Positions 1 through 6,526 of a DNA stretch of 9,959 nucleotides are shown here, in pieces. The notes beneath the pieces are model-generated. The model was given only the letters and a program-made list of their open reading frames with translations, did no database searches and had not been told where the DNA came from. The DNA is from Sulfuritalea sp. GTDB lineage: Bacteria; Pseudomonadota; Gammaproteobacteria; Burkholderiales; Rhodocyclaceae. Made by a program: the position numbers and the translations under genes. How positions within the stretch are numbered: the first letter of the stretch is position 1; every line of letters starts with the position of its first letter. The stretch spans positions 1-9,959 of the forward strand of contig JADJFK010000048.1 of the NCBI GenBank assembly GCA_016708585.1, given 5' to 3'.

Positions 1-717
1 GATCGCATCCGCCAGCGCCGCAATGCCCTCGCCGCTGACCGAACTGACAGGATGGATCGGCGGCGCCTTGCGCCACATGTGCGCGGCCGATTGCAGCGAC
101 TGGCGGGCCTGGGCGGCGGCGGCCGTATCGCTCTTGGTCACCACCAGCAGGTCCGCCAGCTCCAGGATGCCGGCCTTGATCGCCTGCAACTCGTCGCCCA
201 GCCCGGGCGGGAAGATCACCAGCAGGGAATCGGCGAGCCGCGCGACATCGACGTCGGACTGGCCGGTGCCCACGGTTTCCACCAGCACCAGGTCGTAGCC
301 GGCGGCATCCATCAGCTGCACCATCTGCCGCGCGGCGACGGTCAGGCCGCCGAGGCTGCCGCGCGTGGCCGTGGAACGCACGAAGGAGCGGCCGTCGTCG
401 GCGCACTCGCCGATGCGAAAGCGGTCGCCGAGCAGGGCGCCGCCGCTGACCGGGCTGGAGGGATCCACCGCCAGCACCGCGACGCGCTGCCCCAGCTCGA
501 GGAAGCGCCGCACCAACACGCCGACCAGGGTGGACTTGCCGGCCCCCGGCGGACCGGTGATGCCGACCACGTGCGCCCGGCCCAGCCGCCCCGCCAGGCG
601 GGCGATCAGCCCGGCGGCGGCGTCCGCATCCCGTTCGGCCAGGGAGAGCGCCCGCGCCAGCGCCGGCCGCTCGCCGGCGGCGACCCGCTGCGCCAGATCA
701 TCAAGCGAAAGACTCAT
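1..717 (-). CDS. meaB: MeaB/ArgK-family GTPase, chaperone of B12-dependent acyl-CoA mutase (C-terminus outside window)
   Basis: This cytoplasmic G3E-type P-loop GTPase gates cobalamin loading and protects adenosylcobalamin-dependent mutases such as methylmalonyl-CoA mutase. The 239 visible codons start at the ATG complementary to 715-717 and stay open to base 1. Seen directly: Walker A GPPGAGKST at residues 55-63, a DPSSP switch segment at 85-89, ETVGTGQSD at 147-155 (Walker B and switch II area), the family signature PGLGDELQAIKAG near 171-183, and TKSD at 194-197 as the guanine-specificity motif. Family members run to about 320-330 residues, so roughly 80-90 C-terminal residues, including the dimerisation part, are missing. 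A GGGTGG ribosome site lies 6 nt upstream of the start. The gene is divergent from the GntR gene. With a B12-binding mutase subunit at the other window end, its client is probably that mutase. The family call is secure; the client is inferred. Confidence 0.95.
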   Translation of the reverse strand, partial: MSLSLDDLAQRVAAGERPALARALSLAERDADAAAGLIARLAGRLGRAHVVGITGPPGAGKSTLVGVLVRRFLELGQRVAVLAVDPSSPVSGGALLGDRFRIGECADDGRSFVRSTATRGSLGGLTVAARQMVQLMDAAGYDLVLVETVGTGQSDVDVARLADSLLVIFPPGLGDELQAIKAGILELADLLVVTKSDTAAAAQARQSLQSAAHMWRKAPPIHPVSSVSGEGIAALADAI

Positions 718-736
718 GGATTGCCACCCGTTGCTA

Positions 737-764
737 TTGACACTCTCAATGTACTGCGTATACA
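737..764 (+). promoter_or_regulatory. Candidate sigma70-type promoter for the GntR gene
   Basis: A perfect TTGACA lies at 737-742. After a 16-nt spacer, TATACA at 759-764 matches TATAAT at four of six positions. Transcription would begin near 771, about 40 nt before the ATG at 813. The -10 hexamer lies inside the inverted repeat at 752-767, the expected geometry for autorepression. This is the only promoter-like pair I find for the plus-strand gene set, but it was judged by eye. Confidence 0.55.
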
Positions 765-767
765 GTA
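752..767. promoter_or_regulatory. Candidate GntR operator in the divergent meaB/gntR spacer
   Basis: TACTG (752-756) and CAGTA (763-767) form a perfect inverted repeat around the 6-bp centre CGTATA. A GTATAC palindrome at 758-763 is nested slightly off-centre; short palindromes of this kind are common in sites of FadR/VanR-type GntR regulators. The right arm begins a tandem direct repeat, CAGTATC then CAGTATT (763-776), so more than one protomer could bind. The site covers the -10 of the proposed promoter and lies between two divergent genes, so one bound regulator could control both. Operator function is inferred from position and symmetry. Confidence 0.5.
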
Positions 768-812
768 TCCAGTATTCCATGACGCGAGTGCAAGGGTGCA
801 TTTCATTCTGCC

Positions 813-1562
813 ATGAACATGTCCATCAAGCCCCTCGAAAGACCCGCCGGCCTGGCCGATCGTGTGTATCACCAGTTGCGCGACAACATCGGCAGCCACC
901 AGATCCGCCCCGGCGAGCGGCTGCAGGAAGTCAGCCTCGCCGCGCAGCTCGGCGTATCGCGCACGCCGGTGCGCGAAGCGCTGGCCCGGCTCGAAAGCGA
1001 GGGCATGATCGTGGTCGAGGGGCGCGGTTTCGTCGTGCCGGAACTGACCGATGCCGACATCGAGGAAATCTACCAGTTGCGCTTCCTGCTGGAACCGGCG
1101 GCGGCCGGCATCGCCGTCGCCGAGGTCGCCAGCCCGACCGACCTGGCGAGCATGACCGCGGCGGTCGATGAAGCCGTGGCCGCAGAGAAGAGCGGCGACT
1201 TTCGCGCCTTCCTCGAAGCCAACAGCCGCTTCCACCACGCCTGGCGCGCCCTGGTGCCGAACCGGCGCATGTCCAAGCTGCTCGACCAGTACGTCGGCCA
1301 TGTCCGCTTCCTGCGGGTGCTGACGCTGGGCGACGCCGCCGCGCGCAAGGCGGCGCTGAACGGGATGAAGACGATCCACGCCGCCTTCCGCAAGCGTGAC
1401 GCCGAGGCGGCCGCGACCGCCATGCACAAGCACCTCGAAGCCGCCAGGCACTACCTGGTCAAGGCCATCGAACAGATCGAGAAGGACAAGGCCGCCGAAA
1501 GCGCCCTGCAGCCGACACCCGCCGGCGAGGCCCCGGCGACCAGGCGCAACGCCAGGGCCTGA
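813..1562 (+). CDS. GntR-family transcriptional regulator, FadR/FCD subfamily
   Basis: This is a 249-residue DNA-binding regulator. The N-terminal winged helix-turn-helix spans about residues 12-76, with the GntR signature LGVSRTPVREALARLESEG at 46-64 and a wing around GRGFVV at 70-75. A C-terminal all-helical FCD ligand domain covers about 80-220. Its usual metal-site pattern is visible as N137-x3-H141, H189 and H207; Asn replaces the commoner Asp at the first position, a frequent variant. The tail from 221 is charged and Ala/Pro-rich, probably disordered. The ATG at 813 has only a distant AAGG (792-795); the Met at codon 3 (819) is an alternative start. FCD proteins usually sense carboxylates or acyl-CoAs, so a pathway intermediate is a plausible effector, though this is inferred. 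It probably controls itself, meaB and the downstream catabolic genes. Confidence 0.93.
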   Translation: MNMSIKPLERPAGLADRVYHQLRDNIGSHQIRPGERLQEVSLAAQLGVSRTPVREALARLESEGMIVVEGRGFVVPELTDADIEEIYQLRFLLEPAAAGIAVAEVASPTDLASMTAAVDEAVAAEKSGDFRAFLEANSRFHHAWRALVPNRRMSKLLDQYVGHVRFLRVLTLGDAAARKAALNGMKTIHAAFRKRDAEAAATAMHKHLEAARHYLVKAIEQIEKDKAAESALQPTPAGEAPATRRNARA

Positions 1563-1640
1563 CAGGTCCGTGTCCGCCTCCGGGCCGGCGCGGAAGCCCA
1601 GCAACGAAACCACGCAGCAGCTGATCAACCGGACATCACC

Positions 1641-2849
1641 ATGGATTACAAGGCAGAAATTCCCTACGGCGCCTACTGGAGCACCCCCTTCGCCCGCTGG
1701 CAGGGCAGTTTCGCCAACCTGCACAGCATCGAGTTCGCCGCCCACGTGGCAAAGGCGGAACTGGCCAAGCGCGGGATCGAGCCGACGCGCTTCGACTACG
1801 GCGCGCTGGGACTTTCGGTGCCGCAAAAACACGCCTTCTACGGCCTGCCCTGGCTCACCGGCATGATCGGCGCCGCCAATGCCGGCGGCCCGACGCTGAT
1901 GCAAGCCTGCGCCACCGGCGTGCGCACCCTGCTCGCCGTGACGCAGGAAATCGAAGCCGGCATGGCCACCACCGCCCTGGCGATCAATTGCGACCGCACC
2001 TCGAACGGGCCGCACATCTATTACCCCAACCCGCGCGGTGCCGGCGGCACCGGCACGGCCGAAGACTGGGTGATGGAAAACTTCAACTGCGACCCGCTGG
2101 GCGGCCACACCATGCTGCAAACGGCCGAAAACGTCGCCGCGAAGCACGGCATCGGCACCGCCGAGCAGCACGAACTGGTGCTGCGGCGCGAAGAACAATA
2201 CCGGATGTCGCTGGCAAACGACTCGGCCTTCCTCCGGCGCTTCATGACCCTGCCCTTCGACGTGCCCACCCCGAATTACAAGAAGGTCGCCAACAGCATG
2301 ACCGGCGACGAAGGCGTGTCGCAGTCGACGCCCGAAGGCCTGGCCAAACTCAAGCCGGTGCTGCCCGGCGGCGTGGTCACCTTCGGCGCCCAGACGCATC
2401 CGGCCGACGGCAATGCGGCAATCGTCGTCACCACGCGCGACAGGGCGCGGGAACTTTCCGCCAACCCGAAGATCGCCATCCGCCTGCACGGCTTCGGCCT
2501 GGCGCGCGCGGCGCTGGCCTACATGCCCGAGGCGATGCTGCCGGCGGCGCAGCGCGCGCTGCAGCAGGCCGGCCGCGGCATCGCCCAGATGGCCGCGATC
2601 AAGACCCACAACCCCTTCGCCGCCAACGACATCTTCTTTGCCAGGCAGACCGGCGCCGACCTCGACGCGATGAACAACTACGGCTGTTCGCTGGTCTGGG
2701 GCCATCCGCAGGCGCCGATGGGCACGCGCTCGATCATCGAACTGATCGAGGAACTGGTCCTCAAGGGCGGCGGCTTCGGCCTGTTCACCGGCTGCGCCGC
2801 CGGCGACACGGCGATGGCCGTGGTCCTCGAAGTCGGCGACGCCGCATAG
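1641..2849 (+). CDS. Thiolase-family protein (acetyl-CoA acetyltransferase-like), divergent subgroup
   Basis: This 402-residue soluble enzyme probably cleaves a beta-ketoacyl-CoA with CoA to acetyl-CoA and a shortened acyl-CoA. The thiolase catalytic set is intact: nucleophilic C90 in QACATG, H355 in a GHP motif within an NNYGCSLVWGHPQ block (345-357), and the second Cys C385 in FTGCAAGD (382-389). The usual NEAFA loop reads HNPFAAND (323-330), and the C-terminal loop is CAAGD instead of the common CxGGGxG, so it belongs to a side branch. The segment around 122-160 (Pro/Gly-rich, then His/Cys-containing) looks like the substrate-specificity loop region. It lies 78 bp after the GntR gene with no strong ribosome site, only a weak GGA, and 4 bp before the ligase gene. 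Degradative rather than biosynthetic use is inferred from the linked ligase and HyuAB genes. Substrate unknown. Confidence 0.88.
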   Translation: MDYKAEIPYGAYWSTPFARWQGSFANLHSIEFAAHVAKAELAKRGIEPTRFDYGALGLSVPQKHAFYGLPWLTGMIGAANAGGPTLMQACATGVRTLLAVTQEIEAGMATTALAINCDRTSNGPHIYYPNPRGAGGTGTAEDWVMENFNCDPLGGHTMLQTAENVAAKHGIGTAEQHELVLRREEQYRMSLANDSAFLRRFMTLPFDVPTPNYKKVANSMTGDEGVSQSTPEGLAKLKPVLPGGVVTFGAQTHPADGNAAIVVTTRDRARELSANPKIAIRLHGFGLARAALAYMPEAMLPAAQRALQQAGRGIAQMAAIKTHNPFAANDIFFARQTGADLDAMNNYGCSLVWGHPQAPMGTRSIIELIEELVLKGGGFGLFTGCAAGDTAMAVVLEVGDAA

Positions 2850-2853
2850 CGAC

Positions 2854-4368
2854 ATGAACGTCGGCAACTGGATAGCGCGCAACGCCGGGCTGACGCCCGA
2901 CAAGGCGGCCATTCGCTTTCCGGGTCGCGAGATTTCCTGCGCGCAACTGGCGCAACAGGTCGACAGGCTCGCCGCGGCGCTGGCCGCGGCCGGCGTCGGG
3001 CGCGGCAAGTGCGTCGCCTTCCTCGGCTTCAACAGCCCGGAAATGCTCGCCCTGTTCTTTTCCTGCGCACGGCTGGGCGCGCTGTTCATGCCGCTCAACT
3101 GGCGGCTGGCGGCGCCCGAGCACGGACAGATGCTGCGCGACTGCCCGCCGCAGGTACTGATCGTCGAAGCGGGATTCCTGGCCCAGACCGCCGCCATCGG
3201 CGAGGCGCTGGCCGACATCACGCTGGTCGCCTGCAGCGGCTCGTCACCCGGCTGGCTGGCCTGGGACGACTTCTGCGCGCGCGGTACGACGCCGCCGGCC
3301 GACCCGCAGGTCGGCGACGACACGCCGCTGCTGATCTGCTACACCTCCGGCTCCACCGGCAAGCCCAAGGGCGTGCTGCTGACGCAGCGTGCGCTGGAAT
3401 GCAATGCCGACAACAGCGTCGCCATGCATGACCTGTCGGCCGACGACGTGATCCTCACCACGCTGCCGCTGTTCCATGTCGGCGGACTCAACAACCAGAC
3501 CACTCCCGCCCTGCGCGCCGGTTGCACGGTGGTGCTGCACCCCAGGTTCGATGCCGATGCCACCTTCGACGCCATCGAGCAGGACGGCATCACGCTGACC
3601 GTGCTGGTGCCGGCCCAGCTGGACATGATGATGGCGCATCGCCGTTGGGCCGGCGCCGACTTTTCGGGCCTGCGCATGATCACCACCGGCTCGACCATCG
3701 TGCCGCGCCACGTGATCCACGCCGTGCATGCCAAGGGGGTGCCGCTGGTGCAGGTCTATGGCTCCACCGAAACCTGCCCGATCGCGGCGTACCTGAAGGC
3801 CGGCGACGCCATGCGCAAGGTCGGCTCGACCGGCAAGGCGGCGGCGCATTGCCGGCTGCGCATCGTCGACAGCCAGGGCGCCGACGTCAAGCCCGGCGCC
3901 ACCGGCGAGATCCTGGTCCGGGGCGACAACGTCATGAGCGGCTACTGGCAGGCGCCGCAGGCCACCGCCGCGGTGCTGGTCGACGGCTGGTACCACAGCG
4001 GCGACATGGGCCACCAGGACGATGAAGGCTATCTCTACGTCGACGGCCGCAGCAAGGAAATGATCATTTCCGGCGGCGAGAACATCTACCCGGCGGAGAT
4101 CGAAAACCTGCTGATCGAATCGCCGGACATCGCCGAAGCCTCGGTGATCGGCCGCCCCGACGCGCGCTGGGGCGAGATCGTGGTCGCCGTGGTGGTGCCG
4201 AAGGCCGACCACGCCATCAGCAGCGAACAGGTATTGCAACTGCTGGAAGGCCGCATCGCCCGCTTCAAGCATCCCAAGGAAGTCGTCGTCGTCGACCAGC
4301 TGCCGAAAACCGCCCTGGGCAAGGTTCGCAAGGAAGACGTGCGCAAGCTGGTCGCGCATGGCGACTGA
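2854..4368 (+). CDS. AMP-forming acyl-CoA synthetase/ligase (ANL superfamily)
   Basis: This 504-residue enzyme activates a carboxylic acid with ATP and CoA to its acyl-CoA, releasing AMP and pyrophosphate. ANL core motifs occur in order: the phosphate-binding loop YTSGSTGKPKG (163-173), YGSTET (302-307), YHSGDMG (380-386) with ribose-binding D384, the hinge at DGRSK (397-401) leading into ISGGENIYPAEIE (405-417), and the C-terminal PKTALGKVRK (484-493) with the adenylation lysine K490. Length and N-terminus fit medium- or short-chain and aromatic acyl-CoA ligases; there is no membrane segment. The gene starts 4 bp after the thiolase stop with no clear ribosome site, so translational coupling is likely. 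By analogy with the benzoylacetate-CoA ligase that accompanies acetophenone carboxylase, the substrate may be a beta-keto acid made by the downstream HyuAB enzyme. The acid specificity cannot be read from the sequence. Confidence 0.93.
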   Translation: MNVGNWIARNAGLTPDKAAIRFPGREISCAQLAQQVDRLAAALAAAGVGRGKCVAFLGFNSPEMLALFFSCARLGALFMPLNWRLAAPEHGQMLRDCPPQVLIVEAGFLAQTAAIGEALADITLVACSGSSPGWLAWDDFCARGTTPPADPQVGDDTPLLICYTSGSTGKPKGVLLTQRALECNADNSVAMHDLSADDVILTTLPLFHVGGLNNQTTPALRAGCTVVLHPRFDADATFDAIEQDGITLTVLVPAQLDMMMAHRRWAGADFSGLRMITTGSTIVPRHVIHAVHAKGVPLVQVYGSTETCPIAAYLKAGDAMRKVGSTGKAAAHCRLRIVDSQGADVKPGATGEILVRGDNVMSGYWQAPQATAAVLVDGWYHSGDMGHQDDEGYLYVDGRSKEMIISGGENIYPAEIENLLIESPDIAEASVIGRPDARWGEIVVAVVVPKADHAISSEQVLQLLEGRIARFKHPKEVVVVDQLPKTALGKVRKEDVRKLVAHGD

Positions 4369-4386
4369 TCACCAACACAACAGACA

Positions 4387-4391
4387 CGGAG
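4387..4391 (+). promoter_or_regulatory. Ribosome binding site that fixes the HyuA start
   Basis: CGGAG lies 8 nt upstream of the ATG at 4400. The in-frame ATG at 4358, 14 codons earlier, lies inside the ligase gene, has no such site and would add a polar leader (MATDHQHN...) ahead of the conserved MALKIGIDVGGTFTDF start. The 4400 start is therefore preferred. Confidence 0.7.
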
Positions 4392-4399
4392 CACAGCCC

Positions 4400-6526
4400 A
4401 TGGCACTCAAGATCGGAATCGACGTCGGCGGCACCTTCACCGACTTCGTCGTCACGCGCGACGACGCCGAGCCGGCGATCTTCAAGACCCTGTCGACCCC
4501 GTCCGACCCGTCGATCGCCGTGGTCAATGGCCTCACCGACATTGCGGCGAGCATGAATCCGCCGATGACGCTGGAAGCCTTCGCGCCGACCATCGACACC
4601 ATCGTGCACGGCACCACGGTGACCACCAACGCCACGCTGACCGGCACCGGCGCCAAGTGCGGCCTGCTGACCACCGAGGGTGTAAGGGACGCCCTGGAAA
4701 TGCGCCGCGGCATCCGCGAGGAGCAGTACAACAACCGCTACACCAACGTCAAACCGCTGGTGCCGCGCTACCTGCGCGCCGGCATCACGGGACGGCTGGA
4801 CCGTGGCGGCAAGGAAACCACGCCACTCGACCTGGCGCAGATCAAGCAGGCGATCGCCCTGTTCAAGCAGGAAGGCGTGCAGGCGGTGTCGATCTGCTTC
4901 ATGAATTCCTTCGCCAATCCGGCCCACGAGCAGGCGGCCGCGGAACTGGTGAAAAAGGAAATGCCCGGCGCCTACCTCTCGGTGTCCACCGACCTGCTGC
5001 CCTCGATCCGCTTCTATGAGCGCGTCAGCACCACGGCGCTGAATTCCTATGTCGGGCCGAAGCTCAACCATTACCTCGACCAGTTGGTAGGCCGCCTCAA
5101 GGGCATCGGCTTCAAGAACCTGCTCTTGATCATGCAGTCCAACGGCGGCGTCATCACGCCCCAGCTGGCGCGCGAGAAGGCCGCGCTGACACTGCTTTCC
5201 GGCCCCGCCGGCGGCCCCGGCGCGGGGCTGTTCTACGTCCGCCTGCACGGCCAGAACAAGTGCATCACCACCGACATGGGCGGCACCAGCTTTGAAGCCT
5301 CGGTCGCCGTGGATGCGCCGATGATCAAGAACGACGGCGAGATCGCCCGCCACAAGATCGCCCTGCCGATGCTCGACATCCACACCATCGGCGCCGGCGG
5401 CGGCTCGATCGGCTGGCTCGACGAAGGCGGCATGCTGCGCATGGGTCCGCAAAGTGCCGGCGCCGATCCCGGCCCGGCCTGCTACAGCAAGGGCGGCAAG
5501 CTGCCGGCGACCACCGATGCCAACGTCGTGCTGGGCTACCTCGACCCCGGTTTCTTTGCCGGCGGCAGGATGAAGCTCGATGCCGCCGCGGCGCGCGCCG
5601 CGATCGAGGAACACATCGCCAAACCCATGGGCCTGTCGGTCGAGGAGGCCGCGGCCGGCATGTATCGCGTCGCCTGCAACAACATGGCCCAGGGCGTGCG
5701 CGAAGTGACCATCAAGCGCGGCTTCGATCCGCGCGAATTCCCCTTCATCCCGGCCGGCGGCGCCGGCCCGATCCACTCCTGCCTGATCTGCAGCGAACTC
5801 GAAATTCCGCTGCAGATCGTGCCGCGCGAATCCTCGGTGCTCTGCGCCTTCGGCATGCTGATGAGCGAACTCAAGCACGACTTCGTGCGCACCTTCGTCG
5901 CCCGCCTGGAAGCCATCGACTGGGCCAGACTCACGGCCATGATCGACGAGATGTCGGCGGACGGCACACGGCAACTGGTCGAGGAACGCATCGCCGAAGA
6001 GCGCCGCCGCTACGAGGTCAAGTTCGACTGCCGCTACATCAAGCAATACCACGAGGTGTCCTTCACGGTACCGCGCGAACTGATCGATGCCCGCGACACC
6101 GTCGCCATCGCCCGCGCCTTCAATGCCGAGCACAACCGCTTGTACGGCTATTCGCTGGAAGCGGAAAGCACCCCGATCGAAATCATCAACGTCCGCGTCC
6201 AGGCCATCGGCATCACCGACAAGCCGACCTACCGCCAGGAAGCCTGGGCCGGCACCGACGCCTCGGGGGCGCTGAAAGGCAAGCGCAGCATGTACATCCC
6301 CGAGACCAAGAGCTTCCGCGAAACCCCGGTCTACGACGGACACAAGATGCATTTCGGCAACCGCATCACCGGCCCGGCCATGATCGAGCAGGTCACCACG
6401 GCGATCTTCGTCAGCGACGCCTACGACTGCGCGATCGATGCCCTGGGATCCTTCGTCATCTGGCAGAAGGGTCGCGAAGACCTCGCAAAAGCATGCTTCA
6501 AGGACAACAAGGAGGCTCTGGTATGA
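4400..6526 (+). CDS. HyuA-type ATP-binding subunit of a carboxylase/hydantoinase complex
   Basis: This is a 708-residue cytoplasmic subunit of the hydantoinase A/5-oxoprolinase/acetone-carboxylase family. Such subunits use ATP to phosphorylate a substrate or bicarbonate for the partner subunit. The N-terminal Hydant_A_N domain (about 4-180) starts with the phosphate-1 loop GIDVGGTFTD (6-15), followed by HGTTVTTNATL (70-80). The main domain (about 200-490) has SGPAGGPGAG (267-276), the phosphate-2 loop TTDMGGTS (289-296), the adenosine loop HTIGAGGGSI (328-337) and GADPGPACY (354-362). A C-terminal domain follows to 708. The length is normal and all nucleotide-binding motifs look intact. The gene starts 31 bp after the ligase and ends in a 4-bp ATGA overlap with the HyuB gene, so the two are expected to form one complex. 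Ketone carboxylation is inferred from the ligase and thiolase; amide or lactam hydrolysis remains possible. Confidence 0.92.
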   Translation: MALKIGIDVGGTFTDFVVTRDDAEPAIFKTLSTPSDPSIAVVNGLTDIAASMNPPMTLEAFAPTIDTIVHGTTVTTNATLTGTGAKCGLLTTEGVRDALEMRRGIREEQYNNRYTNVKPLVPRYLRAGITGRLDRGGKETTPLDLAQIKQAIALFKQEGVQAVSICFMNSFANPAHEQAAAELVKKEMPGAYLSVSTDLLPSIRFYERVSTTALNSYVGPKLNHYLDQLVGRLKGIGFKNLLLIMQSNGGVITPQLAREKAALTLLSGPAGGPGAGLFYVRLHGQNKCITTDMGGTSFEASVAVDAPMIKNDGEIARHKIALPMLDIHTIGAGGGSIGWLDEGGMLRMGPQSAGADPGPACYSKGGKLPATTDANVVLGYLDPGFFAGGRMKLDAAAARAAIEEHIAKPMGLSVEEAAAGMYRVACNNMAQGVREVTIKRGFDPREFPFIPAGGAGPIHSCLICSELEIPLQIVPRESSVLCAFGMLMSELKHDFVRTFVARLEAIDWARLTAMIDEMSADGTRQLVEERIAEERRRYEVKFDCRYIKQYHEVSFTVPRELIDARDTVAIARAFNAEHNRLYGYSLEAESTPIEIINVRVQAIGITDKPTYRQEAWAGTDASGALKGKRSMYIPETKSFRETPVYDGHKMHFGNRITGPAMIEQVTTAIFVSDAYDCAIDALGSFVIWQKGREDLAKACFKDNKEALV
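6509..6515 (+). promoter_or_regulatory. Strong ribosome binding site for the HyuB gene
   Basis: AAGGAGG, a full anti-16S match, lies inside the last HyuA codons, 7 nt before the ATG at 6523. It decides the start against an upstream in-frame ATG at 6493, which would add ten residues (MLQGQQGGSG) and lacks a site. The arrangement gives coupled HyuA/HyuB synthesis, suited to a fixed subunit ratio. Confidence 0.85.

Noticed and set aside
52..816. Plus-strand open frame of 254 codons opposite meaB
   Set aside because: The minus strand encodes a clear MeaB GTPase with Walker A and other G motifs; the plus frame is its shadow.
714..3323. Minus-strand open frame of 869 codons across the regulator, thiolase and part of the ligase
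   Set aside because: It lies antisense to three genes with clear family motifs; the Ala/Gly/Arg/His-rich composition is typical of a shadow frame in GC-rich DNA.
4358..4399. Earlier HyuA start at 4358
   Set aside because: No ribosome site, overlap with the ligase, and a leader not seen in the family; the ATG at 4400 has CGGAG at good spacing and begins the conserved domain.
4265..6352. Minus-strand open frame of 695 codons antisense to the HyuA gene
   Set aside because: No recognisable domain, composition of a shadow frame, and full overlap with a well-supported gene.
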